Position numbers and translations under genes: made by a program | Part shown: positions 1 to 6,199 of the stretch, in pieces | How the letters are laid out: each line of letters starts with the position of its first letter | How positions within the stretch are numbered: the first letter of the stretch is position 1 | Notes under the pieces: generated by a model | Databases searched by the model: none | Told to the model about the DNA's origin: nothing | What the model saw: only the letters and a program-made list of their open reading frames with translations | Assembly (NCBI GenBank): GCA_964499285.1 | Contig: CAZCLA010000069.1 | Span: 1 to 7,756 of the forward strand | Reading direction: 5' to 3' | Origin: JAGFIY01 sp964499285 | Lineage (GTDB): Bacteria > Bacteroidota > Ignavibacteria > Ignavibacteriales > Melioribacteraceae | DNA length: 7,756 bases

Positions 1-8
1 TATATTTG
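1..8 (+). promoter_or_regulatory. Putative Bacteroidota-type -7 promoter element (TATATTTG)
   Basis: TATATTTG fits the TAnnTTTG -7 consensus known for the primary sigma factor of Bacteroidota. It stands 38 bp before the start codon of the first repressor gene, and its last four bases run into the inverted repeat at 5-26. Transcription would start around 14-16, inside that repeat, which suits repression by a bound TetR dimer. The matching -33 TTG element would lie left of the window and cannot be checked. Confidence 0.4.
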
Positions 9-26
9 TTAGTGAGTGTTAACAAA
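5..26. promoter_or_regulatory. TetR-type operator, copy 1 (upstream of first repressor gene)
   Basis: This is an inverted repeat with arms TTTGTTA (5-11) and TAACAAA (20-26) and an 8-bp spacer. Its 16-bp core GTTAGTGAGTGTTAAC (8-23) recurs before the next two genes with only two variable positions. It ends 20 bp before the ATG at 47 and overlaps the putative -7 element. Perfect 7-bp arms make it the most symmetric of the three copies, so it may be the strongest site. The position suggests autorepression of the downstream TetR gene. That the site binds a TetR protein is inferred from recurrence, symmetry and placement. Confidence 0.75.
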
Positions 27-46
27 CATTATTTAATGAGAAAATT

Positions 47-631
47 ATGGCACGAGTGACAACGGAAGAAAGACAGAAAACAATTATCGATGAAGCTATA
101 AATATTATTCACGAAAGTGGATATGAATCATTATCCATCCGTGAATTAGCCGGTAAGGTTAAAATCAGCGAACCTGCTATTTACAGACATTTCCTCAATA
201 AAGAGGATATAATTTTAGGAATTTTATCCCGCATCGGAGAATTTGATCATCTGCTTGAAGATCATTTAGCGAGTGGCGAAACAGCAACTGAAAAATTAAA
301 ACGTTTTATACAATTTCACTTTGATTTTCTTCAAAAGAACAAAGAAATGACATCCGTGCTTTTCTCGGAAGAGATGTTTAGTCAAAGTGCTTTATTAAAA
401 CAGAAACTAATTAGAATTATCAAATACCGCAAAAGTCTTCTGATGACAATCGTGGAAGAGGGTAAAGCCGCAAATGAGTTTAAAAATATTGAAACGAGTG
501 ATATTGTTACAATGATTTTAGGATTTATTCGATTAACGGTTTTGGAATGGAGACTGGGCGGATTCAGTTTTAGTCTTGCAAAAAAAGGGGATAGCATATT
601 TAATGCAATTAAAGAAATGATAACAAAATAA
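47..631 (+). CDS. TetR/AcrR family transcriptional repressor (first of a tandem pair)
   Basis: A 194-residue protein of typical TetR size. The N-terminal three-helix DNA-binding domain spans about residues 8-56. It shows the family pattern: an amphipathic first helix, then ESGYESLSIRELA (23-35), the turn and recognition helix KISEPAIYRHF (39-49), and NKEDII (51-56). The remaining residues form an all-helical ligand-binding and dimerisation domain, which is variable in this family, so the effector cannot be named. The start at 47 gives a normal-length N-terminus. There is no Shine-Dalgarno sequence upstream, as is common in Bacteroidota. Operator copy 1 immediately upstream suggests autoregulation, and copies 2 and 3 suggest control of the next gene and of the transporter operon. 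TetR genes beside RND pumps usually encode local repressors released by a pump substrate or related molecule; that role is inferred here. Confidence 0.93.
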   Translation: MARVTTEERQKTIIDEAINIIHESGYESLSIRELAGKVKISEPAIYRHFLNKEDIILGILSRIGEFDHLLEDHLASGETATEKLKRFIQFHFDFLQKNKEMTSVLFSEEMFSQSALLKQKLIRIIKYRKSLLMTIVEEGKAANEFKNIETSDIVTMILGFIRLTVLEWRLGGFSFSLAKKGDSIFNAIKEMITK

Positions 632-642
632 TTTTTTTGAGC

Positions 643-665
643 TATATAGTTAGTTAGTGTTAACT
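643..665. promoter_or_regulatory. TetR-type operator, copy 2, with TATA-like element, upstream of second repressor gene
   Basis: The core GTTAGTTAGTGTTAAC (649-664) differs from copy 1 at one base. Symmetric arms are AGTTA (648-652) and TAACT (661-665) around an 8-bp spacer. TATATA (643-648) abuts the core on the left and could be a -10/-7 element, although I see no convincing -35 or -33 partner. The core ends 14 bp before the ATG at 679, within the 47-bp gap between the repressor genes. It probably gives the second repressor its own repressible promoter. The T-run at 632-638 has no hairpin before it and is not a terminator. Confidence 0.75.
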
Positions 666-678
666 TTCTAATAAAATT

Positions 679-1266
679 ATGATAAAAGAGAAGACACAAA
701 AATATTTAGGTAAGAGATTTCAGCAAGAAGGATTTTCTTCTATTTCTATAAATGAAATTGCAGCCGATCTGAATGTAAGTAAAAAAACCATTTACAAAGA
801 ATTTGGAAGCAAGCACAAACTTATAGAAACAACAATTATGGGTATGTTGAATGAAGCGTATTACAATGTACTTTATATTGTTTCAAACGAATCGCCATTT
901 GTTGAAAAGTTTTACACGATATTTGATACGGTTAAAGAAAACTTAAAAGCTTTTGATGATATATCTCTCGCCGAACTAAAGAGGACGCATACTAAAATAT
1001 GGATAAAAGTTGCGCGGTTTCGAAAGTATAATATCATTCCATTACTTCGTCTTTTAATAACAAGCGGAATTAAGAAGGGAGTATTAAACGATTATCCCAT
1101 CGAACTTTACCTAAAATTAATCTATGGAGCAATTTCAGAAGTGACAAAAAGAAACGCAAAACCAATTGCCGGGGAGTTAGACCAGTTGCTTAAAATCATA
1201 CTAAGCGGCGCCCTCACAAAGAAGGGGAAGAAATTTTTAAATTATAAGTTAGTTAATGTTAACTAA
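679..1266 (+). CDS. TetR/AcrR family transcriptional repressor (second of a tandem pair)
   Basis: A 195-residue TetR-type protein. The DNA-binding domain covers about residues 3-50. Visible landmarks are QQEGFSSISINEIA (15-28), the recognition segment NVSKKTIYKEF (32-42) and SKHKLIE (44-50). The first helix is slightly short because the ATG lies only 14 bp past operator copy 2, but no better start exists. The C-terminal part is helical and not recognisable beyond the family fold. The recognition segment differs clearly from that of the upstream repressor (VSKKTIYKEF against ISEPAIYRHF), so the two are not recent duplicates and may differ in DNA or ligand preference. The last codons, LVNVN plus stop, are written in operator copy 3. 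No Shine-Dalgarno sequence is visible. The gene ends 12 bp before the transporter gene. Confidence 0.92.
   Translation: MIKEKTQKYLGKRFQQEGFSSISINEIAADLNVSKKTIYKEFGSKHKLIETTIMGMLNEAYYNVLYIVSNESPFVEKFYTIFDTVKENLKAFDDISLAELKRTHTKIWIKVARFRKYNIIPLLRLLITSGIKKGVLNDYPIELYLKLIYGAISEVTKRNAKPIAGELDQLLKIILSGALTKKGKKFLNYKLVNVN
1243..1264. promoter_or_regulatory. TetR-type operator, copy 3, inside the 3' end of the second repressor gene, upstream of the RND operon
   Basis: The core GTTAGTTAATGTTAAC (1248-1263) differs from copy 2 at one base and from copy 1 at two. Arms are AGTTA (1247-1251) and TAACT (1260-1264). A second, tighter symmetry is nested in it: AGTTAA (1251-1256) and TTAACT (1259-1264). TATAAG (1243-1248) overlaps the left edge and could be a -10/-7 element. 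The site ends 15 bp before the transporter ATG at 1279, nearly the same spacing as copy 2. It doubles as coding sequence for the final residues of the repressor. It is the likely control point for the five-gene envelope operon. Confidence 0.73.
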
Positions 1267-1271
1267 AGTGG

Positions 1272-1279
1272 GTTAGTTA
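1272..1279 (+). promoter_or_regulatory. Possible extra operator half-site at the transporter start codon
   Basis: GTTAGTTA repeats the left half of operator copies 2 and 3, 24 bp after the start of copy 3, and its last base is the A of the transporter ATG. It has no TAAC partner arm downstream, so it is at best a half-site. Because the region is AT-rich, an 8-bp match could be chance. Confidence 0.25.
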
Positions 1280-3567
1280 TGAAATGTCCTAAAAACAAAC
1301 ACTTAATCCGGTCTGTTGCAGTTCTTATTATGATTCTTATCGTAACAGCATTCTTCTTTGATAGAATGGTTGAAAATTCCCGTATGGAAACCGACCTTGA
1401 CGAATATATGCCGTATGATCATCCGGCTTTCGTTTTCAGCGATAAAGCAGAAGAGATATTTAATATAAATGATGGAATTCTGATTGCAATAGAAAATAAA
1501 GATGGAATCTATAATTCCGGTACGCTTAAGAAAATAAAAGATCTCACACGAGATCTTCAACAAATGAAAGAAGTTAATAGAGATGATGTTACCTCTCTTT
1601 ATACTGCCGAAAATATTATTGGTACGGAAGAAGGTCTTGATGTAAAAGATTTTTATACAATAATTCCCAAAACTGAAGAAGCCCTGCAGAAATTACGTAA
1701 TGATGTAAGAAACAATGAAATGGTATATAAGAGGCTAGTTTCGGAAAATGAAGAGATTACACTTATTGTTGCCGAAATTGATGACGATGTTTTTACGCTT
1801 GAGTTTTACAACGAGATACTCGACCTAGCAAAATCATACGAAGGTCCGGAAATACTTCACGTTGCCGGTGTGCCTATAGTTGAAGGAACTCTCGCTTATC
1901 TTGCCCCAAAAGATATGATGATAATGGTGCCGATTGTAATAGCAGTTATAATATTGGTTCTTTATTTCGTAATGAGAAGCGTTCGAAATACAATATTCAC
2001 TCTGCTTGTCGTGTTGTTCAGTACAATCTGGGCTTTCGGTTTGATGGCCGTATTTGGGATTCCTATTTATTCTGTTTCAACAATGATACCTGTAATGCTT
2101 ATTGCAATCGGTGTTGCAGACGGCATACATCTTTACAGTCACCTCGATCTTTTCTTATTTGAGCATCCCGACGCTGATAAAATCGATGCAGTAAAAGATA
2201 TGATTAAAGGAATGTGGAAACCTGTTGCGATGACATCAATTACTACTGCAGTAGGATTTGTTTCACTTCTTACATCCGATGTTTACCCGATAAAGTATTT
2301 TGGTGTATTTACTGCATTTGGTGTGATGATGGCAATGGTATTTTCACTCGTGTTAATTCCGTCGGCAATAATTGTATTCGGATTACCGAGAAGAAAAGTT
2401 CATCAAGAAAAGTCGAAAGAAGAGAGTGGTAAGTTTTCATATAAATTTGCAGAAGGTGCAGTAAAGTTTAAAGCACTTGTAATTTCCGTTACGGCAATTA
2501 TTTTAGCTTTATCGATTATCGGGATAAACGAAGTCTGGATTAACTCAAGTTTCTTAGACAAGTTTGAAAAAGACAGCGATATAGTTCTTACCGATGCATT
2601 TATAAATCAACACTTCGGCGGTACTAATACAATTAATGTTATTCTTGCTTCAGAAGAATATGACAAATTCAAAGAACCGGATGTACAGCGTCTAATCGAT
2701 AAAATGCAGACTGATGTTGAATCAATTGATGTTGTTGGCAATTCATTTTCACTTGCGGATTACTTAAAAAGAATGAACAAGGTAATGTACGCCGATGATG
2801 AAGCTTATAATATCATTCCGGATTCACAAGATTTAATCGCGCAGTATCTTCTCCTTTATGAAATGTCAGGCGATCCTGAAAATCTGTGGAAAGTTGTTGA
2901 TTATGATTATAAGCAGGCGAACGTTAATGTTCAATTGAAAAGTGATAACTCAAAAGAGATTAATCGTGCAATTGAAATACTTGAAAAATACCGCAGTGAA
3001 TTTTCCGATTTGGGAGTAAATCTAGATTATGCCGGCTCGGGTTATAAAGCGCTTATTTTCAGCGACTTAATCTTAGATGGACAGATCAAAAGTCTGCTTA
3101 TCTCCGTATTACTAATAATCATTCTTCTTTCATTAATGTTTAAAAAAATATCGATTGGATTTATTGGCGCAATTCCGATTGTTATTACAGCAGCAATCTC
3201 ATTTGGTTTAATGGGCTTGCTCGATATTCCTTTAAGTACAACAACGGCATTGATATCAAGTATCGCAGTCGGTATCGGTATAGACTACGCCGTACATTTT
3301 ATTGAAAGATATAAAATATATGCGTTGGAGTCCGGCGATAAATCGTTAACAATAAAAGAAACAATGCATCACTCAGGCAGAGCAATCAGCTTTAATGCAA
3401 TAGTAGTCATTGCCGGATTTTTAGTTCTATTATTTTCCGTATTTCCTCCAAACAGATCACTCGGCGCATTGGTATCGCTCAATATGTTTACAAGTTTTCT
3501 CGGTACTGTAACTATAATGTTCCTAGTTCTATACAAATCAAATATCTATTTCAAAAAAAAGGAATAG
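1279..3567 (+). CDS. MMPL/RND superfamily transporter (HAE3/HpnN-like lipid exporter type)
   Basis: A 762-residue inner-membrane protein with the duplicated RND layout. TM1 is at about 12-27, then a large periplasmic domain (28-211) and five helices (212-232, 237-260, 265-287, 315-333, 340-368). The pattern repeats with TM7 at 398-417, a second periplasmic domain (418-602) and helices at 603-621, 624-648, 652-675, 703-721 and 726-751. The sterol-sensing/MMPL signature occurs twice in equivalent helices: IGVADGIH (277-284, Asp281) and GIGIDYAVH (665-673, Asp669). These aspartates are the likely proton-relay residues. It is much shorter than AcrB-type pumps (about 1,000-1,050 residues) and matches the size of MMPL/HAE3 proteins, which commonly move hopanoids, fatty acids or other lipids. 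No adaptor (membrane fusion) protein is encoded nearby, which also fits this class. Operator copy 3 precedes it. No strong Shine-Dalgarno is visible. Substrate unknown. Confidence 0.93.
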   Translation: MKCPKNKHLIRSVAVLIMILIVTAFFFDRMVENSRMETDLDEYMPYDHPAFVFSDKAEEIFNINDGILIAIENKDGIYNSGTLKKIKDLTRDLQQMKEVNRDDVTSLYTAENIIGTEEGLDVKDFYTIIPKTEEALQKLRNDVRNNEMVYKRLVSENEEITLIVAEIDDDVFTLEFYNEILDLAKSYEGPEILHVAGVPIVEGTLAYLAPKDMMIMVPIVIAVIILVLYFVMRSVRNTIFTLLVVLFSTIWAFGLMAVFGIPIYSVSTMIPVMLIAIGVADGIHLYSHLDLFLFEHPDADKIDAVKDMIKGMWKPVAMTSITTAVGFVSLLTSDVYPIKYFGVFTAFGVMMAMVFSLVLIPSAIIVFGLPRRKVHQEKSKEESGKFSYKFAEGAVKFKALVISVTAIILALSIIGINEVWINSSFLDKFEKDSDIVLTDAFINQHFGGTNTINVILASEEYDKFKEPDVQRLIDKMQTDVESIDVVGNSFSLADYLKRMNKVMYADDEAYNIIPDSQDLIAQYLLLYEMSGDPENLWKVVDYDYKQANVNVQLKSDNSKEINRAIEILEKYRSEFSDLGVNLDYAGSGYKALIFSDLILDGQIKSLLISVLLIIILLSLMFKKISIGFIGAIPIVITAAISFGLMGLLDIPLSTTTALISSIAVGIGIDYAVHFIERYKIYALESGDKSLTIKETMHHSGRAISFNAIVVIAGFLVLLFSVFPPNRSLGALVSLNMFTSFLGTVTIMFLVLYKSNIYFKKKE

Positions 3568-3607
3568 CGCAAAAAATGAAGATGTTAATAAGTAAAAAGG
3601 CAAAAAA

Positions 3608-4168
3608 ATGTACAAAAGAATAATTAGAAATAAATGGATTTTATTAGCAGTTATGCAGATACTATTTACAGCAAGTACATTAGCTCAAGTTGAAATTCAT
3701 AAAAATCTTCCAAATATAGTATTAAGCGGAACTGACGGCGGCAACATTAACGGAAGCGATTGGGAAAGCGGTAATCTTACAAACAAGATTAACCTAATTT
3801 ATTACATATCTCCAAGTCAACAAAAAGTTGTAGAACCGCTGCTCGAAAAGATTGATAAGAAAAAGTATTCTTTTGAAGAATTATCCACAACTTTAATTAT
3901 TAACACAGAAGCCACCTGGATACCGAATTCTGTAATTGTAGGAAAAGTGAAAGGAAAAGCTGAAGAAGATACAACAAAAACTTATGTACTTGATAAAAGC
4001 GAAGTACTATTAGAAAAGTGGAAACTGTCGGAAGATAACCCGAACATTTTATTGATAAACGAGAAAGGTGAAGTAGTATTTAGTAATACCGATGAATTGA
4101 CTGTAGAAATTGAAAACAAATTGATAAATCAAATTGAATTACTAATAAATAAAGGGGAATCAAAATGA
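3608..4168 (+). CDS. YtfJ-family periplasmic protein, thioredoxin-like fold without cysteines
   Basis: A 186-residue protein with an N-terminal signal peptide: basic MYKRIIRNK, hydrophobic core at about 10-25, likely cleavage after TLA26 before Gln27. The mature part resembles Escherichia coli YtfJ as I recall it. The order is a Trx-like first strand and turn (INLIYYISPSQQ, 61-72), a helix, TTLIINTEATWIP (94-106), a strand pair around TYVLDKSEVLLEKWKL (125-140), NILLINEKGEVVF (146-158), then a C-terminal helix. The protein has no cysteine at all, so it cannot act as a CXXC thiol oxidoreductase; a binding or scaffolding role is more likely. The start follows an AAAAAGG stretch (3594-3600), a weak ribosome-binding site. 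It lies 40 bp after the transporter and overlaps the next gene by 4 bp (ATGA), which indicates translational coupling. Family assignment is good; the function is unknown. Confidence 0.8.
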   Translation: MYKRIIRNKWILLAVMQILFTASTLAQVEIHKNLPNIVLSGTDGGNINGSDWESGNLTNKINLIYYISPSQQKVVEPLLEKIDKKKYSFEELSTTLIINTEATWIPNSVIVGKVKGKAEEDTTKTYVLDKSEVLLEKWKLSEDNPNILLINEKGEVVFSNTDELTVEIENKLINQIELLINKGESK

Positions 4169-4947
4169 AACTCACAAGAATAATTATAATAACATTACTG
4201 GTAACGGTAATCAGCTTTGAGTCTCAAGCTCAAGAAAAACTAACCGGTCAGCAGATAATCGAAAATGTTTACTACCGTGAAACCGGTGATGATGCAACTT
4301 CTGATCTTACGATGACATTAATCAATTCACGAGGCAGTGAAAGAGTAAGAGAGATAAAACAATTCAGCAAAGACTACGGCAAGGAGGAAAAAAGTATAAT
4401 GTTCTTTCTCTCTCCGGCTGATGTGCGAAACACATCATTTATGAATTGGAGTTACGATGATGCAGGAAGAGACGATGACCAGTGGATTTATCTTCCTGCA
4501 CTTAAAAAAGTAAAGAGAATCTCAAGCGACAGTAAAAGCGATTACTTTATGGGCTCAGACTTTACTTATGATGATTTAGGCGATCGTCATCCTTCTGAAG
4601 ATACTCATAAACTTTTACGTGAAGAAAAACTTAACGGGGAGGAATGCTACGTTGTTGAAAGTGTTCCTAAAGAAAAGGGATATATGTATTCTAAAACAGT
4701 TACTTGGGTGATTAAAGATAAATGGATTGGAATGAAGAAAGAATTCTATGACCAAGACGGTGACCACTTGAAAACTTTGTCAGTTGAAAGGTATGATAAG
4801 ATAGACGGTTACTGGGTTATTCTCCATTCGGAAATGCACAACGTACAGAAGGATCACAGAACAATAATGAACTTAAAAAATGTAGAAATCAACATCGGTA
4901 TTGATGACGGTATGTTTACTGAAAGAATGATGAAGCGAGGTTTATAA
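4165..4947 (+). CDS. LolA-like outer membrane lipoprotein-sorting protein (PF17131-type)
   Basis: A 260-residue exported protein. The signal peptide is MKLTRIIIITLLVT and following residues, with cleavage likely after SQA22 before Gln23. The mature protein has the marks of the LolA-like 'outer membrane lipoprotein-sorting protein' family: GQQIIENV (28-35) at the start, the block DDQWIYLPALKKVKRI (104-119), then FMGSDFTYDDL (128-138), and a C-terminal half rich in beta strands (WVIKDKWIGMKKEFYDQDG, 181-199). The family shares the half-open barrel fold of LolA/LolB and is thought to bind acyl chains. It is not classical LolA, being longer and without LolCDE nearby. It commonly neighbours MMPL-type RND genes, suggesting that it ferries the pump's substrate across the periplasm. 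AAAGGGGA (4151-4158) is a good Shine-Dalgarno. It overlaps the upstream gene by 4 bp and the downstream gene by 1 bp (TAATG). Confidence 0.88.
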   Translation: MKLTRIIIITLLVTVISFESQAQEKLTGQQIIENVYYRETGDDATSDLTMTLINSRGSERVREIKQFSKDYGKEEKSIMFFLSPADVRNTSFMNWSYDDAGRDDDQWIYLPALKKVKRISSDSKSDYFMGSDFTYDDLGDRHPSEDTHKLLREEKLNGEECYVVESVPKEKGYMYSKTVTWVIKDKWIGMKKEFYDQDGDHLKTLSVERYDKIDGYWVILHSEMHNVQKDHRTIMNLKNVEINIGIDDGMFTERMMKRGL

Positions 4948-6182
4948 TGTTTACGAAATTAATTAAAACAGTATTGATGTCAATAATGCTGGCATCTTTG
5001 GTTAATGCACAAGATTTATTTTTAAGCGGTTATGCGAGAACTTATCTTGGTGCTTTAACAACAGGCGAAAGCGAGTATTCAATTATACAAAACACTTTCG
5101 ATCTAAACTTCGAACACAGCCGCGGCGATGTCTATTTTAAAGTAAACCCGTTTCTTTATCATTATTCGGATAAGGATTTGGAATTAGGATTTAGACAAGC
5201 TTATATGGATTTATATTTTGATTCTTTCGATATACGAATAGGTAAACAGCAGATCGTTTGGGGTAAGGGAGACGGTGTATTCATAACAGATATAGTTTCA
5301 CCAAAAGATATGAGAGAATTTCTGCTGCCTGAATTCAGCGAAATCCGCGTAGGAGTAACTTCTCTTAAATTCAATTACTACACCGGCAGCAGCACATTAG
5401 AGTTAGTCTGGATTCCGGTTTTTACACCCACTCACACGCTTGATGAAAATTCTATTTGGAGTGTAAAGCCAAACTACCCGCTTCCATACAGTATTGATTA
5501 TTCAAATTCGGATGTGAAAAATAAATTAAGCAACAGTGAAGTCTTTGCTAAATATTCACTTCTATCTTCGGAAATAGATTTTGAAATTATGGCTGGTTAC
5601 TCTTGGGATGATGATCCAACTTTTCATTCTGAAAAAATACTAAATCCGGCAACCGGTATTGTTGATTCGGTTATACTTAAACCTGAACATCACCGCTTGG
5701 CTACTCTGGGCGGCAGCTTTAGTACAACAATTGGTCCAGCAGTCCTTAGGGGTGAAGGAGCATATTACAACGGAAAACATTTTCAATCTACAAATCCGAA
5801 TTACTTGGACGGAACAGAAGAGAAAGATTACATTCACTATTTGCTCGGCATTGATTACAGTATAGGCGATTTAAAACTAAGCACACAATTCATTCAACAA
5901 GCGATACTTGATTATAACGATTACCTTCTTAAAGATGAATTTGAAAACACAATGACATTTCTTGCTTCAATGGATTTCTTACGTGAAACTCTCAACGCAG
6001 AATTGTTTTCATATATCGGTTTAAATAACGGTGATGCCCTGGTCCGCCCTAAATTAACTTATGATTTTGTTGACGGGTTTCAAATTCAATTAGGAGCAAA
6101 TTTATTTTTCGGTGATGAAGGACAGTTTGGAAGATTCGATAAAAACGATATGGTTTACACGAAGATTAAATATAGCTTCTGA
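4947..6182 (+). CDS. Outer-membrane beta-barrel protein, DUF1302-like
   Basis: A 411-residue protein with signal peptide (cleavage probably after VNA21, before Gln22). The mature part is a run of alternating amphipathic strands and ends in YTKIKYSF, whose terminal Phe and alternating hydrophobics fit a BAM recognition signal. A conserved-looking block near the N-terminus reads IGKQQIVWGKGDG (98-110), TDIVSPKDMREFLLPEF (114-130), then LELVWIPVF (151-159). This 'GKQQIVWGKaDG ... DIVSPqDlREFLLPEF' pattern is what I recall from DUF1302-family barrels, which often sit beside an MMPL-type RND gene and a LolA-like (DUF1329) gene in Proteobacteria. It is likely the outer-membrane end of the system, as receptor or export channel. 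The start codon shares one base with the previous stop, and GAGG at 4937-4940 serves as ribosome-binding site. Barrel: confident. Family name: moderately confident. Confidence 0.78.
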   Translation: MFTKLIKTVLMSIMLASLVNAQDLFLSGYARTYLGALTTGESEYSIIQNTFDLNFEHSRGDVYFKVNPFLYHYSDKDLELGFRQAYMDLYFDSFDIRIGKQQIVWGKGDGVFITDIVSPKDMREFLLPEFSEIRVGVTSLKFNYYTGSSTLELVWIPVFTPTHTLDENSIWSVKPNYPLPYSIDYSNSDVKNKLSNSEVFAKYSLLSSEIDFEIMAGYSWDDDPTFHSEKILNPATGIVDSVILKPEHHRLATLGGSFSTTIGPAVLRGEGAYYNGKHFQSTNPNYLDGTEEKDYIHYLLGIDYSIGDLKLSTQFIQQAILDYNDYLLKDEFENTMTFLASMDFLRETLNAELFSYIGLNNGDALVRPKLTYDFVDGFQIQLGANLFFGDEGQFGRFDKNDMVYTKIKYSF

Positions 6183-6184
6183 AA

Positions 6185-6190
6185 AAGGAG
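6185..6190 (+). promoter_or_regulatory. Strong Shine-Dalgarno (AAGGAG) for the last operon gene
   Basis: AAGGAG ends 9 bases before the ATG at 6200 and lies within the 17-bp gap after the barrel gene. It is the best Shine-Dalgarno match in the window and fixes the start of the downstream gene. Its strength contrasts with the absence of any such site before the two repressor genes. Confidence 0.7.
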
Positions 6191-6199
6191 TAAGTTGAA

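Noticed and set aside
632..638. T-run after the first repressor gene as a terminator
   Set aside because: No stem-loop precedes it.
382..699. 105-codon open frame on the - strand
   Set aside because: It lies antisense across the 3' half of the first repressor gene and the operator gap; the translation shows no recognisable domain, and the + strand gene is clear.
2919..2932. GAACGTTAATGTTC near-palindrome inside the pump gene, resembling part of operator copy 3
   Set aside because: It shares only GTTAATGTT with the motif and lacks both the GTTAGT half and the GTTAAC end; it is coding sequence with an ordinary amino-acid reading.
3576..3623. 15-codon mini-frame in the gap after the pump gene, overlapping the YtfJ-like start
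   Set aside because: It has no ribosome-binding site of its own, is lysine-rich low-complexity sequence as expected from A-rich DNA, and is in a different frame from the next gene.
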